From an uncultured Klebsiella sp. (lineage in GTDB: Bacteria; Pseudomonadota; Gammaproteobacteria; Enterobacterales; Enterobacteriaceae): a stretch of 5,011 bases of DNA. The translations under genes were made by a program, and so were the position numbers. The DNA is taken from positions 1 through 5,011 of the forward strand of contig CABUCP010000281.1 in NCBI GenBank assembly GCA_902490055.1, written 5' to 3'. This document shows positions 1 to 5,011 of this stretch, in pieces; position 1 is the stretch's first letter; every line of letters starts with the position of its first letter. Below the pieces are notes generated by a model, which saw nothing but the letters and a program-made list of their open reading frames with translations, searched no databases and was not told where the DNA came from.

Positions 1-30
1 CCTTAGTCGTGATGTGAAAGGCTACTTTTA

Positions 31-2475
31 TTATGCCGCTTCAATCTTGCGGATTTTCTCTGGCAGCTTTACCGGCTTGGTCGCCAGCTCGTCCGCAGCG
101 AAATCATCGACGTTAATACTGCGCAGACGGCTGGTTTCCGCGCGGGTCAGGATACTGGCTTCTTCCTGGTTGATTAACCCTTTCGCCAGCGCGTTAGCGG
201 CCAGTTCGTCCAGGCGGGTGAACGGCAGATTTTTACCCAGCTCTTTGCAGATACGCTGGTGGATTGGGTCCGCCGCCATCACATCCAGCAGCGCCTCTTC
301 CAGCAGGCCAACCGGGTTGTGCTCGCTTGGCGTCAGGTACTGACCGCGGCCGATACGAGAACGGGTCGCGCTGGGAACCTGCAGAATTTTCGCCACTTTA
401 TGATCCAGCTTGTCGGACGGCGCATCGTAATGACGGCCGGTCGGGAAGATGGCGAGACGCATTGCGCCGGCGACAAAGCGGTTCGGGAAGTTCTTCAGCA
501 GGTCATCGATGGCCTGCTCCGCCTGATACAGCGCATCCTGCACGCCCCAGTGCACCAGCGGCAGATCTGCTTCATTACGGCCTTCATCGTCATAGCGTTT
601 CAGCACTGCCGAAGCCAGATATAGCTGGCTCAGCACATCGCCGAGACGCGCGGAGATACGTTCGCGGCGCTTCAGGCTACCGCCCAGTACCGCCATTGAC
701 ACATCCGACAGCAGGGCCAGGTTGGCGCTCAGACGGTTCATATGCTGATAGTAGCGGCGCGTGGTGTCGCGGGTCGGGGCGCTGCTGGTGAGACCGCGGG
801 TCAGGCCCAGCCAGAAGCTGCGGACTTTGTTGCTACCGACGTGGCCGATATGTTTAAACAGCAGCTTATCGAAGGCGTTAACGTCATTGTTCTGCGCCGC
901 GGCCATTTCATCGAGGACGTACGGATGGCAGCGAATCGCCCCCTGACCAAAGATCATCATGCTACGAGTCAGGATGTTCGCCCCTTCAACGGTGATGGCG
1001 ATAGGCGCGCCCTGATAGGCGCGGGCAAGGAAGTTGCCTTCGCCCAGCATGATGCCTTTACCGCCGGTAATATCCATAGCGTCAATGATTGAACGCTGGC
1101 CGCGGTGGGTACAGTGATATTTAACGATAGCCGACAGCACCGCCGGTTTCTCGCCAAGCATAATCCCGTAGGTAATCAGCGAGGCGGCGGCGTCCATCAC
1201 GTAGGCGTTACCCGCGATACGCGCCAGCGGCTCTTCGATCCCTTCCATTTTTCCAATCGAGATTTTGAACTGACGGCGAATGTGGGCGTAGGCGCCGGTC
1301 GCCATAGCGACTGATTTCAGGCCGCCGGTGGCGTTAGACGGCAGGGTAATGCCGCGACCGACGGACAGACATTCAACCAGCATGCGCCAGCCCTGGCCGG
1401 CCATACCTGGGCCGCCGATGATGTAATCGATCGGTACGAAAATATCTTTACCGCGAGTGGGGCCGTTCTGGAACGGCACGTTCAGCGGGAAGTGACGACG
1501 GCCGATTTCCACGCCCGGCGTAGAGGTTGGGATCAACGCACAGGTGATCCCCAGCTCTTCCTCACCGCCCAGCAGGCGATCCGGATCGGAGAGTTTGAAA
1601 GCCAGCCCCAGTACGGTGGCGATTGGCGCGAGGGTGATATAGCGTTTGTTCCACGTCAGGCGCATGCCCAGCACCTGCTGGCCCTGCCAGTCGCCCATGC
1701 AGACTACGCCGGTATCCGGGATCGCGCCGGCATCCGAACCCGCTTCCGGGCTGGTCAGCGCGAAGCACGGGATCTCCTGGCCACGCGCCAGGCGCGGCAG
1801 GTAGTGATTTTTCTGCTCGTCGGTACCGTAATGCTGCAACAGTTCGCCCGGGCCTAAGGAGTTAGGCACGCCGACGGTGATCGCCAGGATCCCGGAAACG
1901 CCGGACAGTTTTTGCAGCACGCGAGACTGGGCATAGGCTGAAAATTCCAGGCCGCCATACTCTTTCTTAATGATCATTGCGAAGAAGCGATGCTCTTTCA
2001 GATACGCCCACAGTTCCGGCGGCAGATCCGCCATTTCATGGGTAATTTCGAAGTCATTCGCCATGCGGCAGGCTTCTTCTACCGGGCCGTCGATAAATGC
2101 CTGCTCTTCGGCGGTGAGGCGCGGCTGCGGATAGTTATGCAGCTTGTGCCAGTCCGGGTTGCCACGGAACAGATCGCCTTCCCACCAGGTGGTGCCGGCA
2201 TCGATAGCTTCTTTTTCCGTGCGCGACATCGGCGGCATTACTTTACGGAAAGCACGGAAGGCCGGGGCGGAGAAAAGCGATTTACGCATCGGCGCAAAGT
2301 TGAACGGCAGCAGAATAATCGCCAGCGGCAGCAGCAGCCAGATATTCCATAGCCCCGCCACGCTGAGCGCCGCGGTCCAGGCGAGCAAAATTACGCTGCT
2401 GAGAAGCAGGCTGACTCGGTGATAGAAGAGCACGCCGAGTAACACTACGGTTGCAACAATACTCAAAATCATCAT
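31..2475 (-). CDS. fadE: Acyl-CoA dehydrogenase FadE
   Basis: FadE catalyses the first step of aerobic fatty-acid beta-oxidation: FAD-dependent oxidation of acyl-CoA to trans-2-enoyl-CoA, with electrons passed to an electron-transfer flavoprotein encoded elsewhere. The 814-residue length equals the E. coli protein, and I recognise near-identical blocks throughout. Residues 2-60 are very hydrophobic and form two or three membrane segments, so the enzyme is probably anchored to the inner membrane. The acyl-CoA dehydrogenase fold spans about 130-510. It includes [10 protein letters not shown] (241-250) of the flavin/substrate region and [14 protein letters not shown] (493-506), where E497 is the likely catalytic base by family analogy. 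Residues from about 515 to the end are the C-terminal extension typical of FadE. The start has two adjacent ATG codons; AGGGAG (plus-strand 2485-2490) lies 9 nt before the first, which supports it. The gene is divergent from gmhA and sits behind a FadR operator. No terminator is visible in the 30 bases after the stop. Identification is very secure. Confidence 0.98.
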   Translation of the reverse strand: MMILSIVATVVLLGVLFYHRVSLLLSSVILLAWTAALSVAGLWNIWLLLPLAIILLPFNFAPMRKSLFSAPAFRAFRKVMPPMSRTEKEAIDAGTTWWEGDLFRGNPDWHKLHNYPQPRLTAEEQAFIDGPVEEACRMANDFEITHEMADLPPELWAYLKEHRFFAMIIKKEYGGLEFSAYAQSRVLQKLSGVSGILAITVGVPNSLGPGELLQHYGTDEQKNHYLPRLARGQEIPCFALTSPEAGSDAGAIPDTGVVCMGDWQGQQVLGMRLTWNKRYITLAPIATVLGLAFKLSDPDRLLGGEEELGITCALIPTSTPGVEIGRRHFPLNVPFQNGPTRGKDIFVPIDYIIGGPGMAGQGWRMLVECLSVGRGITLPSNATGGLKSVAMATGAYAHIRRQFKISIGKMEGIEEPLARIAGNAYVMDAAASLITYGIMLGEKPAVLSAIVKYHCTHRGQRSIIDAMDITGGKGIMLGEGNFLARAYQGAPIAITVEGANILTRSMMIFGQGAIRCHPYVLDEMAAAQNNDVNAFDKLLFKHIGHVGSNKVRSFWLGLTRGLTSSAPTRDTTRRYYQHMNRLSANLALLSDVSMAVLGGSLKRRERISARLGDVLSQLYLASAVLKRYDDEGRNEADLPLVHWGVQDALYQAEQAIDDLLKNFPNRFVAGAMRLAIFPTGRHYDAPSDKLDHKVAKILQVPSATRSRIGRGQYLTPSEHNPVGLLEEALLDVMAADPIHQRICKELGKNLPFTRLDELAANALAKGLINQEEASILTRAETSRLRSINVDDFAADELATKPVKLPEKIRKIEAA

Positions 2476-2498
2476 AGAGAAATGCTCCCTTATCTTGT

Positions 2499-2515
2499 AG
2501 GAGGTCTGACCACTT
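2499..2515 (-). promoter_or_regulatory. FadR operator of fadE
   Basis: Read on the fadE strand, this 17-mer is AAGTGGTCAGACCTCCT. It contains the TGGTCNGACC core of FadR operators and, from memory, equals the E. coli fadE site. FadR binds here without acyl-CoA and represses; long-chain acyl-CoA releases it. The site lies 24-40 nt upstream of the fadE ATG, just downstream of the best -10 candidate (about +6 to +22 from the inferred start site). That position suits blocking of initiation or early elongation. The site is seen directly; its occupancy is inferred from the family. Confidence 0.88.
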
Positions 2516-2526
2516 GTGATGTATTG

Positions 2527-2555
2527 GTTGTAGTGGATGTAATTTGTTTTAGCAA
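2527..2555 (-). promoter_or_regulatory. Candidate sigma70 promoter of fadE
   Basis: On the minus strand TTGCTA (-35, four of six consensus bases; 2550-2555) and TACAAC (-10, four of six; 2527-2532) are separated by exactly 17 bp. The inferred start is near 2520, giving a leader of about 45 nt. A modest match to consensus is expected for an activated, repressed promoter. The placement agrees with the FadR operator just downstream and the repeat array overlapping the -35. Other weak hexamers exist in this AT-rich stretch, so this is the best of several possibilities. Confidence 0.42.
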
Positions 2556-2577
2556 TGTGTTTACAAAATAATTACAA
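2550..2577 (-). promoter_or_regulatory. Three 11-bp-phased TTGTAA-like repeats, possible ArcA site
   Basis: On the fadE strand, TTGTAA (2572-2577), TTGTAA (2561-2566) and TTGCTA (2550-2555) recur with an exact 11-bp period, one helical turn. ArcA sites are known to be direct repeats of a GTTAA-like element at 11-bp spacing, often with more than two copies, and ArcA represses fatty-acid oxidation genes when oxygen is scarce. The last repeat coincides with the proposed -35 box, a position suited to repression. The repeats are seen directly. The ArcA assignment is inference, because the element reads TGTAA rather than the GTTAA consensus. Confidence 0.4.
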
Positions 2578-2588
2578 CCTTGCTCACA
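2573..2588 (-). promoter_or_regulatory. Weak CRP-like site upstream of fadE
   Basis: The minus strand has a perfect left half-site, TGTGA, followed by a 6-bp spacer and a poor right half (TTGTA, two of five bases). The centre is at about -60.5 from the inferred fadE start, close to the -61.5 typical of class I CRP activation. Catabolite control of fad genes makes a CRP site plausible. The degenerate second half-site means chance is a real alternative. Confidence 0.25.
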
Positions 2589-2648
2589 TTGTTGGTTGGA
2601 AAAGCGGCACGTAAAATCAAAAGGACAGGGGATAACGTCGCCTGCTGC

Positions 2649-2677
2649 TTCTCGCTTCGGCGGCTATCCGGTACACT
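2649..2677 (+). promoter_or_regulatory. Tentative gmhA promoter
   Basis: TACACT (2672-2677, four of six -10 bases) lies 17 bp after TTCTCG (2649-2654, three of six -35 bases). Transcription would start near 2684 with a leader of about 32 nt before the gmhA ATG. An alternative is TAAAAT (2612-2617, five of six) with TTGTTG (2589-2594) 17 bp upstream. That alternative would overlap the fadE upstream elements and give a leader of nearly 100 nt. The sequence alone does not decide between them. Confidence 0.27.
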
Positions 2678-2715
2678 GCCAGGGTTATTCCAACCAATAC
2701 TGAAGGATTATCCTC

Positions 2716-3297
2716 ATGTACCAGGATCTTATTCGTAACGAACTGAACGAAGCCGCGGAAACGCTGGCCAACTTTCTGCAGGACGAGGCCAACATTCATG
2801 CTATCCAACGCGCAGCGGTGCTACTGGCGGATAGCTTCAAAGCTGGCGGTAAAGTTCTTTCCTGCGGCAACGGCGGTTCTCATTGCGATGCGATGCATTT
2901 TGCGGAAGAGCTGACCGGGCGTTATCGCGAGAACCGCCCTGGTTATCCGGCGATCGCCATTTCTGACGTCAGCCATCTGTCCTGCGTGAGTAATGATTTT
3001 GGCTATGAATATGTCTTCTCCCGCTATGTTGAATCGGTTGGCCGCGCGGGCGATGTTCTGCTGGGGATTTCCACCTCCGGCAACTCCGGCAACGTGATCA
3101 AAGCGATTGAAGCGGCGCGCGCGCAGGGAATGAAAGTGATCACCCTGACCGGTAAAGACGGCGGCAAAATGGCGGGTTCCGCCGATGTTGAAATTCGCGT
3201 ACCGCATTTCGGTTACGCCGATCGCATTCAGGAGATTCACATTAAGGTGATTCATATCCTGATTATGTTGATCGAAAAAGAGATGGTTAAAGCTTAA
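2716..3297 (+). CDS. gmhA: Sedoheptulose-7-phosphate isomerase GmhA (phosphoheptose isomerase)
   Basis: GmhA (also LpcA) is a cytosolic enzyme that converts D-sedoheptulose 7-phosphate to D-glycero-D-manno-heptose 7-phosphate, the first step to the ADP-heptose used in the LPS inner core. Its 193 residues form a single SIS (sugar isomerase) domain, one residue longer than my memory of the E. coli protein through an extra C-terminal Ala. All family active-site positions are present: N52 and S55 in GNGGS, metal/catalytic residues H61, E65, Q172 and H180, D94, and the phosphate-binding loop STSGNS (119-124). The start is well placed: AAGGA (2703-2707) lies 8 nt upstream, and an in-frame TGA at 2701-2703 prevents any longer N-terminus. 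It is divergent from fadE and followed 96 bp later by yafJ on the same strand, so cotranscription is possible. Loss is expected to give deep-rough LPS, from family knowledge. Confidence 0.98.
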
Positions 3298-3313
3298 CTT
3301 GCCATGATGACGG

Positions 3314-3345
3314 CGCCGTGGCTTCCATGTTGAGGAGCCGCGGCG
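3314..3345 (+). other. GC-rich hairpin between gmhA and yafJ
   Basis: A 12-bp stem can form from 3314-3326 and 3334-3345 around a 7-nt loop (ATGTTGA), with one G-U pair and one bulged T at 3323-3324. It begins 16 nt after the gmhA stop. No run of T follows the stem, so it does not look like a standard intrinsic terminator. An mRNA-stabilising or processing structure, or a partial attenuator between gmhA and yafJ, is possible. The left arm overlaps a perfect 10-bp palindrome (3310-3319), which could form a competing fold. It does not resemble the REP sequences I know. Confidence 0.45.
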
Positions 3346-3393
3346 ACAAGGCTTTAGCGGCAGGATATTTTGTGCAGTGGTATGAGGTGATCT

Positions 3394-4161
3394 ATGTGCG
3401 AATTGCTCGGGATGAGCGCCAATGTGCCGACCGATATCTGTTTTAGCTTCTCCGGGCTGGTTCAGCGCGGGGGCGGCACCGGGCCGCATAAAGACGGCTG
3501 GGGTATTACCTTTTACGAAGGGAAAGGGTGTCGCACATTTAAAGATCCGCAGCCGAGCTTTCAGTCGCCAATAGCCAAACTGGTACAGGATTATCCCATC
3601 AAATCCTGTTCAGTCATTGCCCATATCCGTCAGGCCAACCGTGGCGAAGTGGCGCTGGAGAACACCCATCCGTTCACCCGCGAACTGTGGGGCCGCCACT
3701 GGACCTACGCCCATAACGGGCAGCTCAAGGGTTATAAATCGCTGAAGACGGGAAATTTCCGCCCGGTGGGCGAGACCGACAGCGAAACGGCTTTCTGCTG
3801 GCTACTGCACCGTTTAACCGAGCGCTATCCGCGCACGCCGGGCAATATGCTGGGCGTCTTTAAGTATATCGCGACGCTGGCCGGTGAAATGCGCGAGAAG
3901 GGCGTGTTTAACATGCTGTTATCGGACGGGCGCTATGTGATGGCGTACTGTTCAACCAACCTGTACTGGATCACGCGCCGGGCGCCGTTTGGCGTGGCGA
4001 AGCTGCTGGATCAGGATGTGGAAATAGATTTTCAACGTGAGACCACACCGAACGATGTGGTCTCCGTTATCGCCACTCAGCCGCTGACCGGCAATGAGGC
4101 CTGGAATAAAATCATGCCAGGCGAGTGGGCGTTATTTTGCCTCGGGGAGCGTGTAGTTTGA
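3394..4161 (+). CDS. yafJ: Class II glutamine amidotransferase-like protein YafJ
   Basis: The 255-residue protein is a stand-alone class II (Ntn-hydrolase) glutamine amidotransferase domain. Cys2 becomes the N-terminal nucleophile after Met removal. Further family positions are HIR (77-79), with R79 expected to bind the glutamine carboxylate, HNG (107-109), with N108 and G109 forming the oxyanion hole, and GETDSE (126-131), with D129. Such domains release ammonia from glutamine, but no acceptor or synthase domain is attached, so the physiological substrate is unknown. The start is fixed by Cys2, by GAGGTGA at 3384-3390, and by the in-frame TGA inside that motif, which excludes a longer form. 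Length and sequence agree with E. coli YafJ. It lies 96 bp after gmhA on the same strand, with the hairpin at 3314-3345 between them, and its last 30 bp overlap the tail of yafK. The identity is secure; the function is not. Confidence 0.95.
   Translation: MCELLGMSANVPTDICFSFSGLVQRGGGTGPHKDGWGITFYEGKGCRTFKDPQPSFQSPIAKLVQDYPIKSCSVIAHIRQANRGEVALENTHPFTRELWGRHWTYAHNGQLKGYKSLKTGNFRPVGETDSETAFCWLLHRLTERYPRTPGNMLGVFKYIATLAGEMREKGVFNMLLSDGRYVMAYCSTNLYWITRRAPFGVAKLLDQDVEIDFQRETTPNDVVSVIATQPLTGNEAWNKIMPGEWALFCLGERVV
4039..4064. repeat. Perfect 9-bp inverted repeat near the yafJ 3' end
   Basis: GAGACCACA (4039-4047) and TGTGGTCTC (4056-4064) are exact reverse complements around an 8-nt loop. The element lies inside yafJ, about 95 bp before its stop, and 68 bp beyond the yafK stop on the opposite strand. 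It could form a hairpin in the 3' end of either transcript. Neither side carries a T-run immediately after the stem, so it is not a clear intrinsic terminator. It may simply reflect coding sequence. Confidence 0.5.
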
Positions 4162-4872
4162 GGCCAGCTGCGGCTGGATAACCTCGTGGCTGAGCGGCTT
4201 GCTGACGATATAGCGCCCATCCATCACCGAAACCACCGGCGGCTTGTGGGTCTGCTGGAAGTAATCGTAACCAGGCTTTAGCTGCTTCCAGAAATCCGAG
4301 TAGTACGAGAATTTATGTCGCGCCATGTTGGCGTCGGTCATGCGGAACGGGTAGATGCTGACCTGCACGCTTGACTGGCCAAACACCAGCGCGCCGGTGA
4401 CAAACTGGAAGATCTCATCAATGCCGGTATCGGTCATCGCATAGCAGCCGACGGAAACGCAGGCGCCGTGGATCATCAGGTATTTACCTTCATAGCCATG
4501 CGCGCGATCGTAGGCATTCGGGAAGCCGATATTAATCGCTTTATAAAAACGGCTATCCGGTTTCAGCTGATTGCGCGAGACGTTATAAAACCCTTCCGGA
4601 CTTTTAAAATCGCCCTGGCGCTGCTTCGGCCCGAGGCCGCCGGAGTAATTACAGATCCGGTAGCTATCGAGAAGCTGGTAGGTTTCACCCATTTTGACGT
4701 AGAGATCGAGCATCCGCTCTTCTTTAAAGATCTCGATATAAACGGGAGAGCCCATTAACTGTTGCTTATATTCTTTGCTAACCGGCGTTGTCGGGCTGCT
4801 ACTGCTGAGTAACCCAGCGAATGACACGCACGGCAACAGAAGCATCGCAATAAAGAATGCGATTTTGCGCAT
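4132..4872 (-). CDS. yafK: Periplasmic YkuD-family enzyme DpaA/LdtF (YafK), Lpp-peptidoglycan amidase
   Basis: Known work on E. coli YafK (renamed DpaA or LdtF) shows that this L,D-transpeptidase-fold protein cuts the bond between Braun lipoprotein (Lpp) and peptidoglycan rather than forming crosslinks. The 246-residue protein starts with a type I signal peptide: MRK, a hydrophobic core (4-16), and a probable cleavage after SFA (A19/G20). There is no lipobox. The YkuD domain covers about 42-177. Its catalytic motif has H135-G136 and G142-C143; C143 is the position of the E. coli catalytic Cys. A C-terminal tail of about 70 residues follows, as in E. coli. I chose the ATG at 4870-4872 over one 33 nt upstream because AAGGAA lies 8 nt before it, the upstream ATG has no good ribosome site, and the shorter form has a standard signal peptide and the E. 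coli length. The gene converges on yafJ with a 30-bp overlap. Confidence 0.96.
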   Translation of the reverse strand: MRKIAFFIAMLLLPCVSFAGLLSSSSPTTPVSKEYKQQLMGSPVYIEIFKEERMLDLYVKMGETYQLLDSYRICNYSGGLGPKQRQGDFKSPEGFYNVSRNQLKPDSRFYKAINIGFPNAYDRAHGYEGKYLMIHGACVSVGCYAMTDTGIDEIFQFVTGALVFGQSSVQVSIYPFRMTDANMARHKFSYYSDFWKQLKPGYDYFQQTHKPPVVSVMDGRYIVSKPLSHEVIQPQLASNYTLPEAK

Positions 4873-4880
4873 ACTGCTTG

Positions 4881-4886
4881 TTCCTT
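4881..4886 (-). promoter_or_regulatory. Ribosome binding site deciding the yafK start
   Basis: AAGGAA on the minus strand lies 8 nt upstream of the ATG at 4870-4872. The in-frame ATG at 4903-4905 lacks such a site. This favours the 246-residue form that begins with MRK, rather than the 257-residue form that would put eleven residues before the signal peptide. Confidence 0.7.
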
Positions 4887-4950
4887 GATAAAACAAAAAC
4901 CACATGCCAGGACGGCAAGAGATACCCGAAATCAGAGTTTTCTGGATTTA

Positions 4951-4963
4951 GAGCGCTCACATT
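4951..4963 (-). promoter_or_regulatory. Operator-like palindrome upstream of yafK
   Basis: GAGCGCTC (4951-4958) is a perfect 8-bp palindrome. On the minus strand it reads AATGTGAGCGCTC and contains a full TGTGA half-site. By hand comparison about 15 of 20 positions match the symmetric lac-type operator centred at 4954/4955; the match is nearly complete on one side only. A LacI/GalR-family site or a CRP half-site is possible, as is chance. The rest of 4873-5011 shows no gene and no convincing promoter that I can defend. TACAAT at 5005-5010 (plus) could be a -10 box for a gene beyond the window, but lacks a good -35. Confidence 0.25.
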
Positions 4964-5011
4964 AGCATCACGGCAGTTTTTCGCAAGCACGCTGTGGCTG
5001 CGTTTACAATT

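Noticed and set aside
264..791. 175-codon and other long open frames on the plus strand within fadE
   Set aside because: They are low-complexity, Arg/Pro/Ala-rich translations typical of antisense frames in GC-rich genes. fadE is intact across the same span.
3314..3345. Intrinsic terminator for gmhA
   Set aside because: The stem is strong but no run of T follows it; the next bases are ACAAGGC. It is kept as a structural element only.
3382..3390. ATG-AGG-TGA mini reading frame overlapping the yafJ ribosome site, in frame with yafJ
   Set aside because: It has no Shine-Dalgarno sequence of its own and arises from the GAGGTGA motif. It is useful only as proof that yafJ cannot start earlier.
2821..3489. 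222-codon open frame on the minus strand, antisense to gmhA
   Set aside because: It mirrors the codon bias of gmhA and yafJ, has no recognisable domain, and opposes an unmistakable conserved gene. No supported ribosome site was seen.
4132..4872. Standard L,D-transpeptidase making 3-3 crosslinks or attaching Lpp
   Set aside because: The fold is YkuD, but sequence and length match YafK/DpaA, which is reported to release Lpp rather than act as a crosslinking enzyme.
4873..4905. Eleven extra N-terminal residues for YafK from the upstream ATG
   Set aside because: That ATG has no good ribosome site and would place residues before a textbook signal peptide; the shorter form has the E. coli length.
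1..5011. Mobile element, CRISPR, tRNA or defence system
   Set aside because: No terminal repeats, transposase or integrase motifs, regularly spaced repeats or tRNA-like folds were seen. The four genes form an intact, conserved core block.

Overview
This window is a stretch of conserved enterobacterial core chromosome. It carries fadE, then divergently gmhA (lpcA), yafJ, and a convergent yafK (dpaA/ldtF). Gene order, protein sequences and the 30-bp tail overlap of yafJ and yafK match what I recall of the Escherichia coli K-12 locus. The coding DNA is rich in G+C at third positions and many residues differ from the E. coli proteins. I therefore infer a higher-GC member of the Enterobacteriaceae (Klebsiella, Raoultella or Enterobacter type) rather than E. 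coli itself. The species cannot be settled by eye.

Layout. Positions 31-2475 (minus) encode the membrane-associated acyl-CoA dehydrogenase FadE. The 240-bp gap at 2476-2715 is a divergent control region. It holds a fadE FadR operator, a candidate sigma70 promoter, three 11-bp-phased TTGTAA-like repeats resembling an ArcA site, and a weak CRP-like site; a tentative gmhA promoter lies on the other strand. Positions 2716-3297 (plus) encode GmhA, the sedoheptulose-7-phosphate isomerase that starts LPS heptose synthesis. A 96-bp spacer with a 12-bp GC-rich hairpin separates it from yafJ (3394-4161, plus), a class II glutamine amidotransferase-like protein. yafK (4132-4872, minus) encodes a secreted YkuD-fold enzyme that releases Braun lipoprotein from peptidoglycan. 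Positions 4873-5011 are the yafK upstream region, with a palindromic operator-like sequence and no gene that I can support.

How the genes work together. fadE belongs to the fatty-acid degradation regulon and is functionally separate from its neighbours. gmhA and yafK both act on the cell envelope (LPS core; lipoprotein-peptidoglycan link). gmhA and yafJ are co-oriented and may be cotranscribed. All four genes are intact and full length. I see no mobile element, CRISPR array, tRNA, rRNA, phage gene or defence system, and no new biological system. The points worth a second look are regulatory: the layered fadE promoter, the gmhA-yafJ hairpin, the convergent yafJ/yafK end, and the yafK upstream palindrome. 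The unresolved function of YafJ is also worth noting.
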